The notes beneath the pieces were generated by a model. That model searched no databases. It was not told the origin of the DNA and saw only the letters and a list, made by a program, of their open reading frames with translations. This document shows, in pieces, positions 47,820 to 61,650 of a DNA stretch of 64,000 bases. Each line of letters opens with the position of its first letter. Positions within the stretch are counted from its first letter, which is position 1. Origin of the DNA: Primula veris (lineage: Eukaryota; Streptophyta; Magnoliopsida; Ericales; Primulaceae); NCBI GenBank assembly GCA_963682055.1, contig OY821742.1:991316-1055315 (forward strand), in the 5' to 3' direction. A program made the translations under genes and the position numbers.

Positions 47820-48640
47820 TTATGAGTGATATAAATAATAAAAGTTTATAGGTATTATTAGTTATACACTCTTATTAACATAAAATGTAATACAAATAGT
47901 ACCATACCTGATTACTAACAATTACTGTACAAATTATGTAAATATACATGATATAAGATGGGTCGAACATTAGAATTAAAACTCAATCCCCACATATTGC
48001 GAACAAATTAACATGGCCTAAATATATACAACATGAAGCTCAAGAAAGATTTAATTTTGTCGCAGAAATTACGGACCCAGTGCAGTTAATAACATTGATA
48101 AGCCTTGATGTTGAGCTTATTAAAGTACAAACTATAATGGGTATGTTTATCAGATTATGTAAATGGTTTAGATAAACTAAGTACCAAATTATGAGTGATA
48201 TAAATAATAAAAGTTTCTAGGTGTTATTAGCTATACACTCTTATTAACATAAAATGTAATGCAAATAGTACTATACCTGATTACTAACAATTACAAATTA
48301 TGTAAATATACATGATATAAGCCTTGATGTTGAGCTTATTAAAGTACAAACTATAATGGGTATGTTTATCAGATTATGTAAATGGTTTAGATAAACTAAG
48401 TACCAAATTATGAGTGATATAAATAATAAAAGTTTCTAGGTGTTATTAGCTATACACTCTTATTAACATAAAATGTAATGCAAATAGTACTATACCTGAT
48501 TACTAGCAATTACAAATTATGTAAATATACATGATATAAGCCTTGATGTTGAGCTTATTAAAGTACAAACTATAATGGGTATGTTTATCAGATTATGTAA
48601 ATGGTTTAGATAAACTAAGTACCAAAGCTGATACAGAATG
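47820..48640. repeat. 219-bp tandem repeat past the 3' end of the CNGC gene
   Basis: Starts of AGCCTTGATGTTGAGCTTAT at 48101, 48320 and 48539 give a period of 219 bp. The unit includes TATGAGTGATATAAATAATA and TACATGATATAA. An earlier, more diverged part-unit lies at 47818-47957, separated by about 140 bp of other sequence. The full copies are nearly identical. Confidence 0.92.
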
Positions 48641-48877
48641 TTTAAGATACAAGCATACCAACACAACGGCAACTGTCCGACGATTATTGCACGTAATCAA
48701 CAACTCTCGTATACAACACAGTTATTTACAGTTACATAGAAACCACTTGAAGAACTACAGTTAATCGTTACACATGCATACTCGAGTTATACAAGTCAAA
48801 ATACAAAACAGCCGAATGCTACTTATCTGGGACATTCTTACCCAAGGTACATTTTTGTTGTTACATTTGGTACATGT

Positions 48878-51800
48878 TCATTCTTCGACAGTAAAATCGG
48901 GCTCAGAGGGCTTCTGAAGCATAATAGGCGGCAATAGCAACCTATCGGGAACCACTCTCCCTCTCCTCGTCGTCTTGTTTCTTCTCAAAGCACGAAGAGC
49001 ATTCGCCGCAAATCTAGACGCGTATATAGCCGCACCTAAACTTGGTGAACTCTCTACATTTTGACCCACAATCGCCACTTGTAGCCGACTCTCCTCTTCT
49101 CTCAAAGCCTCTTCCATTTTCTTACGACAATATCTTCTCCAAGCCACTTGTATGAAACAAGCGGCCCAAGTCTTCCATTGTTGCGAATAGAATCTAAAAG
49201 TATGTCGGAGTTGCTTACTATGTAGACGACGAAATTGGGACGCTACAAACTTTAAATCATCGGCTAATAAAGCAAAGGCTTCGACTTCCGATAGGGCTTC
49301 AACGGTTCGGGTTGAGATCGGGAGGTTGTTGTTTGTGTGAGGGTCTAAAGCCCAAGTTAGAAGCTCCTCCCCGCAAAAGTCACCTGTTTAGTAATGGTTT
49401 AGCTAGCCTATTTTAGACTTTTAACTTATTCCTAACCACTTTATTTTTATAGTTATCGCCCTTGTTTCACTCAGCTTAACAACATTCAGATTTCGTCGAC
49501 TATCTTAAAAAATGCAGCTTTTATGTTGAAAAGATGTACGTAAGCAAACGAAGTAACAAACGATCTTTGTATTTGGAAAATGTTAGTATGACTATTCAGA
49601 AAAAAAAATTACTTTATCAGATGTCTCAAACTTAATAAAACAGATTCGAGGCGTTTTTTGGGTGCAACTTAATTAAGCTTGAATTTTGCTTAAAAGCTGG
49701 ATTGCATTAGGTTGAGCAGCTTTAAATCTGAGTTTTTTCTGTTCTTTGGCTTAAAAATGCTAGTAGCTTTAAACTGGATGAAATTCATATCATTCTGGAC
49801 AAAAGCTGCAACCACAAAAACGTATGTTCAAAATCTGCAACCAGCCGAGTCTTTAAAGTTAAATAATTATTAGCGCTAAAATGATTAAGATACTTCACAG
49901 TTTCCGAGTTCCAAATGATCAAATGAGATCATTAGAAATTAGGTTGAAAATTTTAATATGAAGTTTCATACAAATTACTATAAATCATTACCTGCTTTTA
50001 GGAAGTCGGAGTTGAAGAACCCAGTTCGTCCACCGTTGGTCGTGACGGTGTATAGTTTTCCTCTCATCACAAATAGCATTTGGTCGACCGGGTCGCCCTC
50101 TCGGACTATAAAGGTGTGTTTCGTGTGTAGTACAGGTTTCAGACGGTCGCACATTGCGTCCAGTAATTGTTCATCCATTTTCTCGAACATTGGGACCTAC
50201 AGAAATAATTAAAAGGTAGGTTTTAAGGTGGGCGAATAAACTCTAGCAAATAAACTCGTATGTTGAATCAACCAAAATAACATCTTTCCTCGGGATCTCA
50301 ATTTTTCCTAAGTTGCCAATTTGAGTAAAGACTTTGCCCATAAAAATTTGGGAAGAAACAATAAAGGCATAGTTTGATAACGATGCCCCTGCTTAAACCG
50401 GCAAGTATTACATTTAAACTACCCACTCAAATGGCTTTTTATGAAAAAGCTCTTTGGTGCACAGTTTAGTAACAAGCTTATTTTGTCAAACAGTCTAGAG
50501 AACGAACTGTCTCGTTTTAACCCTGAAAACTTTACACGAAATCGCTCCGAAACTAGGCTCCTATCAAACAATGCTTTTCTGTGAGCTAAGCATACAAAAG
50601 ATAAAAGTAGAAGTTAGAACCAAAAGAACCTCACCCTTGTGAGCAAAGCTAAGCAGAGATGTCGTTTTATATCCCTCCTTAAGTCTTTTGGAAGATCGTG
50701 TATCAGATTCTCTTCATCAACACCTCTTGTTTCTTGCCACTTGTAATGTTCGTATCGCCTGATTCTCTCTCTAAGAGTCTCGGGGAGCAGGCGGTGTGAC
50801 ATCCACTGTTCAGCGTCTCGCCTTTTCACCCTCATCTCCTCCAATCTGAGCGTAGTTGATTGCAGAAAAGTCTATCGAAACAAATTTTAGTTTCAGATTT
50901 TTAAGCCTGCCTAAGTCCTTATCTAATTGCAGCTTTTAAAACGATCTTTTAGTTATTCTTTGTTAGGATTTGGACTGATTTTAGTTAAACAGCTGTAAAG
51001 TGCTTGTCTGGTTTTGCCGCTTGAAAAAACTAGAAGATGTTAGCTGGATGGACATACTTTTGTTGTCTCAACATCAAAGAAAAGCTTATTTGCTTAAATC
51101 TGCAACTAAATAAGCATGCTCTTGTTTGGATGCAAATTTAAAGTTTAGCTTTTTTTTCCTAAAAACCTGAATTCCAATAGGAATGTCAGCTTAAGAGTTG
51201 AAATTTTCTGGTGTTTTGGCAAGAAAAAGTTAGTAAATATAAGCTGGATGAGAAGTTTTTTTCTTAACTTCGAAATATCCAAATAAATTGGTTAAAAAGC
51301 AACAACCAAATACCACGACTGCAAAATAAATCTCCAATACATTTGTCATAACTTTGTTCGATTGCATTATAACTGAAGTGACTTGGTCGAACCATTACCA
51401 GGCCTTGTTTGATTGCAAGTTTTAATCCTCCTATTTTTTTTGTTAAAAATAGAACCGTATTTGGTTGATCAGCTTGCTTCAAAGCTAAAGTTTTTTGATT
51501 TATTAGTCTGAAAAGGCTAAAAGCTTTAAGTTGGATAAATCCAACTTGTTTCTCAATCTAAAATAGTCTTCTTATTTGCATAAAAGAAATAACCCAGACA
51601 ACATGCTCACTTAAGAACCTATAAAAATGAGTGAAGATGTCAAAACTAACCTGCATATTTCCGATAAGAAATGCGAATAACACCAACCCAGCAATAGATA
51701 TGAAAACTGCAAAACAGATCTCCAATACATATGTACTCGTTTGTAGATTTTGACCAAGAGAACTGCAAAAGTAGGCAAATGCAAATATGATCAGATAGTG

Positions 51801-54244
51801 TAGTACTGTAATTGCAAAACGGTTGATATGAAAAGTCACGTTTAGCTTCAGCTTATAAGTCAAAAAGCTGTTGAAAACTCGGTTCATTCAGCCTAAGAAG
51901 TTGTATCTTTTAGAGGAAAACAAAAACAAAACAAAAAAACATAGTTCTTAAGCTGAAACAGGACAAGGACATACTATCGAAGTCAAAAGCATATGTAACA
52001 ATAACGAGAAGCAAATATAGCCAGAGAAAGCCAAAGCAAGTACTCTGCGAACCTAAATGAAAAAAAATATGAAAAAAATGAAAACTTCACATTATGAAAA
52101 CCTAATAAATGTTTTTCAAATTATTAATGATCACTAAAGTGATTTTTTCACAGATGGTTTTAGAAGAAAGTCTAGTAATGAAGCTACCTATGTAAACATA
52201 CCTTAAATTCTGTAAACCCCACCAGAAACAGTAAAAGAATTTTTCTGTAAAGTTTCTCGACTCAAGAACACCAGACTGAAGTGCATCGAGGAAGATACCA
52301 AAATCAAAAAGTGCTTTATTTGGTGTTTCTATTGGGCACGAATCATTCAAATAACTTGCAAACGATGCACCGTGATGGCAATATACCGACGACTCAAAAC
52401 ATCCAGCCAATTTTCCACAGGCTTTTTTCCAGCATGTAGTTTCTCGTTCTATAGAAAATAAGTACCAAAATGCCCCGAGCACCTAAACTTAAAGTATGTC
52501 AAATCATCACATGATAAAAAAAATATAAATTGTGAACGTCTATTTTGAGAGTGGTTCTCATTAAGTGACATATTCTGAAACTTTTCATTCCCATTTAGTA
52601 CTACTGTGTTATATTTAGTATTCATACCAAAATCAGTGTATCAGAGGAATCAAGAGAAAAATGAATTTGTTGAAAAGTATGTCAATAAATAATTAGTTAC
52701 TAATTAAATTGTATGACCATCAAAAGTTGAAATATACATAGAAATGTATGCCAATCAATGGGAAAGTAAAGATTCGTAGTAAAACAATGTGAATTAAAGC
52801 TTTTATTAGTCACTTAATGGTCATTCTGTAAATATTCTTAAAACTATTTTTGATTTTTCTTACATGACTAGCAAGCATATAAAGAAAGAGATTAGATGCA
52901 GCTCCTGCCCATGCTGTTTCTGTGAGAATACCGGAGGTTCGAGTGACTTCGTTATACAATGGATAAACTCGAATAATCCTCGGTATATACTGAAATAACA
53001 CGACGAATTTCAACAAGTTTTTTGTATTAAGAGATCTTGACCCACCCATTTGTCGGATTACAAATAGAATTACAACCTGCAGAGATACATGAAGCATAGA
53101 GGAAAAAAACCTTTTAAAACAACACTAATGTAAAGATTAATGAAGCACCTAAAAATAACACCAATTGTCGCAAGGACTTCAACTGTCATATTGAGAAGTT
53201 TAGAAGAAATAAAAAATAAACACAAATAAATGGAATTTTTTTTCTAACTTGAGAGCATGGCTAAATTGTTTTTGCAAGAATTTACTAAAGCCTGATTTTT
53301 CCATAAATTTGTAGTATATAAGTTAGAAACTAGTTCAGTTAAAACGACATTGCATAATTCATATTCGATATGTCAAACTTACAAAAATTAAGCACATAAC
53401 CCAACAGAAATATATAATTATAAAAAATGCAATCTAGAGGCTATATTTAATATTTATTTACGAAACACAATTTCTAATCATCATGAAAGAACGTTATGGA
53501 AATCATAGTTTGATCATTTAAAACAACAGTTGGTATATTCATGTCTATACCAAATCCTAAGCGTGTTGAACGTTTGCAGCGCAGAAACCACACCTCAGAT
53601 CGTAAAAGCAAAAACTTTGATCTTTTCAGCAAAACTAACAAATATTTGCATCTCTACAATCGAAAGCAAATTATTTTGAGTTTCGATGAAGAAATGTAAT
53701 TTACCTGTGGCAACGGAAGAACGGCAAGGATGTCGATGAAGAAATATGAAGACAAATATCTCTTTCCAATCGCCCACCCATCAACGACCAATACACCTCT
53801 ACCAAACACTCGAGACGAAGGGGCAATAAAACCGGTCCGAAACAAAAATATAATATGTGTTAAATAAAAAAAATCTGTAAATGTTCGTAACACTATAGCT
53901 GTAGTCTCCAACTTGATATCCAATCCAAGGCACTTCTTAACATTATCAACCACAGGTATGTATAAGAATAGAGGATCCAACGAAATAGCAAGGGCACACG
54001 ACATTACAAATATTTTATTCCATCTTTGGAGAAAAGTTCCTTGTGGGTCGAGGATTTTTTTTCCGGAACCAAAACCATTTGGCGTAATTCCCCTTAGAGA
54101 ACGTGATTTTAATGATTTTGCACCGCCTTTGATCCATCCGAAACCATCTTCAAGGTTTCTATTTAACATGTAACTAAAAGAGTACATTTTCCCTTTAAAA
54201 CTTCCCATGCGTGTCCCGTGCCGACTTGGTATACGCCCATTCAT
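48878..54244 (-). CDS. CNGC: Cyclic-nucleotide-gated cation channel, CNGC1-like (group I)
   Basis: Seven exons join with GT/AG and consistent phase: 54244-53705, 53076-52864, 52482-52202, 51762-51651, 50871-50635, 50196-49992 and 49383-48878, giving 697 residues. Six membrane helices are expected. The pore reads FYCFWWGLQNL, with the LSSLGQN motif spanning the exon 3/4 junction. The C-linker is followed by the cyclic-nucleotide-binding domain with GDFCGEELLTWAL across the exon 6/7 junction, then an IQ motif (FIQVAWRRYCRK) for calmodulin. The end QKPSEPDF is typical of group I (CNGC1/10-13). Such channels carry Ca2+/K+ at the plasma membrane and act in immunity and ion balance. A further 5' exon is likely because an acceptor-like TTTTTTAG stands just before the ATG at 54244. 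Confidence 0.93.
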
Positions 54245-57060
54245 AATTTTTCCAATCTTTGGCCGTGAAACCTCTAAAAAAGGGGGGGAAATGTAAAGTT
54301 AGAGAAGCTAAAAGTTAAAGAACAGTATTAAGTTAACCAAAAAACTAATTAACTACAAATCCAGCAGAAGTGTGCTAGATTTTAGTAGGAACAGGCCAAA
54401 CAGCCAAATGCAAAACAGAAGGAAAAAAAAACATATATGGGACTTAAATACTCCGAAATGTCTTTGCCTTGTAGGGACCTATCCAAGAATAACATTTTTA
54501 ACTTTTCCTTCAACTTTTGCATCTTATGCATAAAGAGACGTACCTACAGAATACAGATAACATTGCGAATGCAAAGAGGAATAGAATAAATTATTATTTT
54601 TGAAAATTACACGAAGCAAATAAAAGAATATCTTACATAATCTAAGAGAATTCTAAACCATATCTTAAAGGCAGGGTATATAACATACATCGTACATCTC
54701 AAGTGCAACAAAAAAATACCCTCGAGTAAAAATTGGAAATATAACAACAAAGCTCATCAAACAGCATAAACAAACTAACCTTGTAAATTTCTCTTGCTCA
54801 AATTCCTTTATTTTTGCTCACATCGGAGAAATGGAAACTAGTTACGAAGCTCAGAGCCATTATACAAAACAAAATTGTTTAATGGTACTACTCTTTGACC
54901 ATCCACTAGATAAATCAGTGAAGGTTAAAATTCCAATCCTGTCAATAACAATAGATAAAATAATAAAAAAATCGGTCTAAGTAGTATTGAAGTGTGGTTT
55001 TGTACCATTTTCCAATAAGAGGTTTAAAACATAACCATACTTATTACAAAAATGAAATGAGAAGAAAACATGGTGTCATTTTAAACAACTTCACGAAGGA
55101 AACAACTGAATTGTAACTCGTTTCTTTATGAATGGCATCATGCAACAAGTTTACACATTTAAGTAATTGAGTATGATTTTGACGTATTCAAGACCATCTG
55201 GTCAAGACAAGTTTAGGAGGAGCTTATATGGAAAAAAATACCAGTATTATGTAAAGGTTATATAGTGTTAATCAACTGGCACTTCAAAGTTCAAAGACAT
55301 TACCATTATAACCAAAATTACTAAAAGACAATAGAACTTTTAAGGGGAAAATAAGTTGAATTATCAACTTAGACAGACAATTTAGTATTACCAGAAAGCA
55401 TTTACTAATAATCTTACTTTCACAGCTCAAAAGAAAGCATAGTGGAAAAGAACAACTTTACACTTGCAAGTGGAATAAAAATATAGTATAATTTAAATAG
55501 AAAAATATGAAGAGCACCTGGAGACTTATAAAATTAACAAAATAGCCTACTTCTTTTTAGGGGTTACTGAATGTGGTAATTTGAGAAAATAAACCAAGGT
55601 TGGAGTAAAATAGTACTCCTACAGTCCTACTATAACTCCAATAAAACAAAATAATATTACCAAAGTAACTGAGAACAAGGAAAAGAATAGTACAAAAGCC
55701 AGGGATGAAAATCTACTAACATATACTAAATCGAGCAATAACATGATTAAAGCTCAGAAAGAAGATATATATTGGTCAATACCTATGCATAGATTGTATG
55801 GACCACATTGTCAAAAAGGGCCCACTTTGGTGAAAATTATGTCACGAGAGACATAAAGTTCACGGAAAAATAGTACAAAAGCAAGAGATAAAAAAATATA
55901 AAAAAGTTTGTATACTTGAATACTTGGTACTCCTTTTGAACCACCTTTAAAACCTTGTTTGGCTGCAATATTTAATCAAATAATCTGGCTTATTTGGGAG
56001 AATTCACTTCAAATCTGGTTTATACCAGAATAAACTAAAGGTAAAACTTGCTCAGCCAAATGCATTGAACTTATAAGTGCATAAGAAAAAGTTTAAACTT
56101 TTCAAAAAATGCTACAATCCAAATTCAAAAAATAAAAGCTGCAATCAAACTTTAACTTGCTCAGCCAAAAGTTAAAATCAAAATTCACAAAATTAAAGCT
56201 ACTGAGAAAACAAGTTTTTATTCCTTAAACTATGGCTTATTTGGGGGAATTTACTTCAAATTTCTTCTAGTATTTTGATTCTTTTTTTCAACATATCAAC
56301 AAACTTATAAGGTACAACTTTGCTTAAGACAAATACATTGAACTTATAAGTACAGGCTAAACAGCTTAAACTTAAAAGCTACTATCAAAATTCAAAAAGC
56401 TACAACAGTGTGTGGATTAAAACAAATTCCAATTCCTTTCTTGATATGCTTGATTACAGAGAAAATAAGCTCAAATAAACCAACTTAAAGTAACCGAAAA
56501 TCGAATAGAAAACTCAACTGAAACATATAAAAGGTGCAAACTTTATAAGATTAAATCCATACCCAGATTCCAAAATGATCTAAAAAATGATCTAAAGTAC
56601 AAAACAAGATAAGAGTGAGTAATACCCAATTGTAGATTTTGACCCCTCTCATATGAATATATTTATATATATAAATAGATAGAGAGAGACAATAAGATAG
56701 TAGAAATGAAGTAAAGTAGAAGTAGACTAAAATAGAATAGAACAAAAAATAGATACTTAACTTAATTGAGACACCAAAAAAGTCATCAATCTCTATAAAA
56801 TACTAATTTAACCAAAACATCATAAAAAAATAATAAAAAAATTTTAAAAAAAAAGTGAAAAAAGTACACAATAATATGAATGAAACCAGAATTAAGATTG
56901 TATAGTACCTAAAGCCCACTAAAGAGATAATGAGAAATTTCCTAGTTGTTTCTTAAACTGTCTTTTTTCATATTTTGATTTTCTACTTCTCTTTTTTTTA
57001 GTATGAAATTTTTTGTGTTACACAGACAAAGATACAGAGAGTGAGATGGGCTGAACTATA
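54245..57060 (-). promoter_or_regulatory. Presumed 5' UTR intron and promoter region of the CNGC gene
   Basis: No further coding exon could be proved. The 2.8 kb is AT-rich with many AGCTTTTAA/AAGCTT-like words, also seen in the gene's introns. A T/C-rich leader-like stretch (minus CTCACTCTCTGTATCTTTGT, about 57030-57050) and a donor-like CTTTAG-GTACT near 56908 might mark a non-coding first exon. This is inference from composition. Confidence 0.4.
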
Positions 57061-57628
57061 ATTATTGTGTTTTTTGGGTCCCACTAACTACTTGTAATTT
57101 TATAATATATCTATGCTATTATTATAATAAATAAATAATTGTATTGATTTCCAACGTAACAGAATAAATGTATATTTTTATTTTTTAGTAATAAATTTAT
57201 CCAATTTATTTTTTGAAATATGTCTTTTTTTTTTTATAGTTAAAACATATAAAAATTATACTTTAAACCTTACATTTTAAGTAAAAACAATTTTTATTTG
57301 AAAATCTTAATTTTAAATTATTAGATAATACCGAAGCACAACAGTTATTTATAAACGGATTAAATATATATCATACTAATTAATATAAGGAAACTTAAGA
57401 AAAGTTGAGCATGTTCAATTCGTATTTTTTTTTTTAAATACTTATGTACTTTTTTCTTAATTAACATACTAATTACTTTCATAAAAAATAGAAAAATAAA
57501 AACTAATATCATCATCACAATTTATATCATATTTTTTTTCTTATATCATACATTTTTTTTACTTTATATTTGTACCATCATTACAATTTATAATGTATCA
57601 CACGCAACGTATAAATATCATTTCCTTA

Positions 57629-57674
<46 letters not shown>

Positions 57675-58009
57675 AAGGGAAGATGTAATGTATATATACA
57701 GTACTACTTATGTGATAGTCTATAGTAATATTAATTTTATGTGGAGTATGTCTTTTTTTTTGGGTCCGTGTTTTTAAAGCGAGGCTATGCATAAATTAGT
57801 CGGGGTTTAAGCGCTAAGCAGAGTATAGAAGCCTAAAAAAATTAACGATGATTAAACAAAATGTAACGAGCGTTAACTGGGTTAAGTCGCCAATATTATG
57901 ACTAAAACCCTCCTTGCAATTTTTAGAATATATATATCCTTTATATTTCAATTTGAAGTGGTCACTAGATTCAAACTTTGCTCATAACTAGTGGGTGTGT
58001 GTGGTAACA
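57061..58009. other. AT-rich intergenic DNA with TA microsatellite
   Basis: A TA dinucleotide run covers 57632-57671. The remainder is poly-A/T-rich with no supported gene. Confidence 0.6.
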
Positions 58010-58212
58010 TATTTTAGTGAATTTTGGATTTTATATTTTAAAAATTAGTGAGTGTTTGGCAAGTCAGATTATTCAGTTTTTGAAAATCTGATTTTTAGAA
58101 TGAAAAATCCAAAAAAATTAAAATTTTAAAATCTAGATTTTCAGTGAAAATAAGATTATTAAAATCTTATTTTCCACCAAATCAGTTACCAAACATAGTC
58201 AAGGTGGGGTTT
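58010..58212. repeat. MITE-like repeat, copy 2
   Basis: Matches 7037-7205 along its length. Left GTGTGGTAACAT and the reverse complement of the right end (TATGTTTGGTAACTG) give imperfect inverted ends around GGTAAC. It is the more complete copy and shows what the copia insertion removed from copy 1. Confidence 0.65.
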
Positions 58213-58893
58213 TCAAAAATTGTTTGGTTTTAAAGCAATAATACCAACTTATTTAACTTTTACTCCACTTAACAGTTAACTACAATGTATAATCGGGGAC
58301 GAATAAACAAAACTTGAATGGGATAGATTAATACTCTGTAAATGTTTGTTTTTACTATATATGTGGGAATCCATCGCGATTTTAGAGATTTTAATCATAA
58401 TAAATAGAAAACAATTATTTTCAATTAAAATTTTCAAAACGGAGGGTGCATCTTCTGACTCTGCATTCTCCACCTAGTTTCTTTCATGTTTATAATATTG
58501 TGTTTCGATATTATCGTAGGAGTAAGTTTCAATTAATTTCATTCGAGATGAATAAAAGATAATAATTTTTTTGAAAAAGGAAGTAAATCTAGAAGCCTCC
58601 TTAATTAAATCTAGAAGATAATAATTTGTTTGTTAATTAAAAGAAACTGGCAGACAGAATAGTATAATTACTAAACTGCTGGATTGTTTCTGTAAATAAA
58701 TTACAGGACTGAAATGAAGCTATTCTGATTACAGGAATTAAATTACAGAATTAAAACAGGACTTTAAATAAATTACAGAAAGGTAAGAAGAGAATTGAAA
58801 TATTACAGGAAATACTGAAAAGAAATTACATAATTTAAATTACTAAAATGAAATGAAAATAAAAAAGACAGAAAATGAAATAGACGAGGCGAC
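58213..58893. other. AT-rich intergenic DNA
   Basis: No gene seen. Repeated AAATTACAG/AATTACAGGA-type words occur between 58690 and 58830. Confidence 0.5.
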
Positions 58894-59736
58894 TGTTAAA
58901 CAGTCTGCCCTTAACCGATATTCGCCCAAACACGTTTGGTTTCTGATTCCGTTGGCGTTTTGATCCCAAGGTACAACGCCTCGGATGACTCGTCGAAACT
59001 GGCGACGAGTCAAGGTCGAGCTGTTGGTGAGTGGCTCTCTCTGACTAAAATGTAATGCTGCTGGATTTTAGAGAGATGATATATGGTGCTGTTTGTATTT
59101 CAGAATGTTGTGGTTGTGATGTGAGGGTTGCCTATTTATAGGTCAAGCTGAGAATCTCAGCATTATGTCACACTTAATAATGTCAGTTTTCGAAATTCGA
59201 AATTGCAGTATTAACTTAGCAATGAATTCATACATTGCATCAGTTATAGGTTTGCTGAAAACTTTCCAGACTCAAGATCTAAGACCCGAGACAAACCCCA
59301 GTGGCCCGCGCCTCGAAATCCGAGACCTGGGACCCGAGCGAGTGTGCGCGTGTGTGGTATATACTTAATACACACATGTGTATGCGGACAGACAACTTAA
59401 TATCCACATGAGATAGTTTTGTATATATATTGTAAAAACGACTATTCATTTTCCAATGTGGAACAATTCCACATGAGTTATATTCATTTAACCCATTTTC
59501 CAGCATTAAGAATCTTTCTCTTTCTCAACCACAATTTTTTACGCCAATTTTCATTCACTCCCATTCTTCAAATAGGTCATGCGACATACCGTTACGAACC
59601 TTGTCATACCATCTACTCAAGCGTCTTGAGTATGGTGTCAAAACTCAAAAGACAACGGTTGTCGTTTATAATCTTGACTCAAACATGGTCTTGTGACCAT
59701 TCGGAAAATAACATGTTTAACATGATTTTTCCAACA
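58894..59736 (-). repeat. Possible solo LTR or LTR fragment
   Basis: On the minus strand the stretch starts TGTTGGAAAAATC and may end TTTAACA. It contains GTGGAATTGTTCCACATTGG, then a TATA box (CCTATAAATAGGCAACC, about 59128-59144) followed by a C/A-rich leader, the layout of a plant LTR promoter. The suggested ends have no matching 5-bp duplication and no second copy is present, so the boundaries are tentative. Confidence 0.4.
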
Positions 59737-61019
59737 AAATGTTAAACCATATATGATTAACTTTATGTAAAATTCGTTTAGATTATGCATATCAGATACA
59801 TGGTGTGGTTTCGTAAAGTACACTTATTTAATAACATGGTGAGTATAATATTATATTAACCAGACTCAAGAAAAGTTATATGTATTTTAGGCTCTCTCAA
59901 TCAAAACCAGTTTCACATTTTTAAAAATATAGTTTAAATCTAAAATTTCTTAGATAAACTTTAAATATAAAAGAAAATTGCCTCGTGGAACTATACATCC
60001 CATTACTGGTATGTTATATATATGGAAAAGATATATAAACATGTGATAATTTATAGTCTTAATTTCATTTATGGAGTATGTTTTTTTGTTAATGTATATG
60101 TATTTATCTGCAGAGCAAAATGTTATGTCATGGTCAGTATTATTACAAATTGAGTGTCGACAAAATTAGACGGAGATTAGAAGTCTAAACTATTTGTAAT
60201 TCGTTAAATCAAATTAGACGGTATTATACATTAGTTGACTAGCTAATATCTAGATACCGACTTGTACCTTTTAGAACATGATAGTGTGAAAGGGTGTCAA
60301 TCAAAGTAATCACTAAATCCAAACTATGCTGTACAAATAGCTGCAAGTGGTGGTAGATAGATTGGGTTTTTCCAACTTATTTTCACTCCATAATTTGTTT
60401 TTCAAACAAGACTAACTATCAACTTATTTCATTTCTACTCCACTTCCAGTATGTAACCACGGTAAGTTTGTCGAGATTTACTCGAAAATATAGCTATAAT
60501 TAGGGACGGGTCTATAAAACGTAAATGTGAGGGGTTGATGTTCTATATCTGTTTTTTTTTCACACGATGCGGAGGTTGGTTTTAGAGATTTTACTCAAAA
60601 TACATGTAAATTATTTTTATTTTCGTCACCTTTTCCAAAATGCAAGGGTGTTCATTTCCGTCTAGTTTCTTCCATGCATATAACATGGTGTCGCCGCATT
60701 ACCTTAGATTTAAAATTTCACTAATTTAATTCGAGATGAATAAACGCTAATAAAAATTTCAAATAAGGGAGTAAATCAAATCCTTCTTAAAGAATTTATT
60801 AAATGGGACCACCCATATAAGTTTATCCAAACTATATAATTAATGTTGTAGGGACCAAATGTATTTCAATTGAAACTATGGGAACCACAAATACAAGCCT
60901 CAAGATATAGAACGTGCTGAAATTCAAACTATGTTGACCAATAAGATATTTTTGCGAAGGTGTTGGGACCATTGATGTAATTGACCTTTACTGCCTTATG
61001 TCGGGCACCGTTTAGATAA
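59737..61019. other. AT-rich intergenic DNA
   Basis: Some words recur between 58260-58560 and 60360-60740 (CATAATTTG/ATAATAGAAAACAATTATTTT, TCCATGCATATAACATGGTGT, TTCGAGATGAATAAA), suggesting an old duplication. No gene supported. Confidence 0.45.
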
Positions 61020-61240
61020 TAATAATTAATTGTCCATTACGAAACTACGTGCAATTTTGACCGGTTAATAAATTATATCAAAATTGTCGGAATGAAAATT
61101 TTCAAAAGTTAATCATATAGTTCAAACATTAAATTATATGATTTAGTTTTGAAATTTTTCATTTCGACAATCTTGATATATGTTATAAACTGATCAAAAT
61201 TACACGTAATTTCGTAGAGGACAATTACGAAACTAATCCC
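61020..61240. repeat. Stowaway-like MITE, copy 4
   Basis: Internal arms match copy 1 strongly (ATTGTCCATTACGAAACTAC, GTGCAATTTTGACCGGT, AAAATTGTCGGAATGAAAAT), but the CTCCGTTC-type ends are not recognisable, so it is an older or end-trimmed copy. Confidence 0.72.
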
Positions 61241-61329
61241 ATTTATTTTGTAACTATTTCATTTGATCGGTCTGTGGTCTCTACTCTTAATTTATCTAGT
61301 TATTATTTTCAGGATAAACACAAACAATT

Positions 61330-61650
61330 ATTTTTGGTTGTGCCTGAGAAGTCTTAATCTGAAGATGAGTTTTATTTTGTGGGATGAGAAAGTTGGGTTT
61401 TTAGAAGCAATCTCTTGGATTGTTTAGTTTAAGTTGTCTCTTAGTGCTAAAAGTTTTTAGTGTTGTTTGTTTTGTATCTTTAAGTTTTGTTAGTCGTGTT
61501 CGGTTAAAAGTACCTACTAGTCCTACTTCGGGTTGTAACTTATTGGATGTGGTAGGTTTTTATTTTGTATTTTTGCTTCACTTTGTTGATGTAAAGCCGG
61601 GCGAGATCCCATTTTATATTAATAAAATTTGTTTTAATTAAATAAAATAG
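61330..61650 (+). mobile_element. Possible LINE 3' end
   Basis: A G/T-rich stretch ending in AAGCCGGGCGAGATCCC, then ATTTTATATTAATAAAATTT and an A-rich tail, resembles the 3' UTR of plant L1 elements. It has no coding frame and no detectable target duplication. Confidence 0.35.

Noticed and set aside
54470..54545. Possible upstream coding exon of the CNGC gene on the minus strand
   Set aside because: A short open stretch with an acceptor-like CTGTAG exists, but its peptide does not resemble CNGC N-termini.
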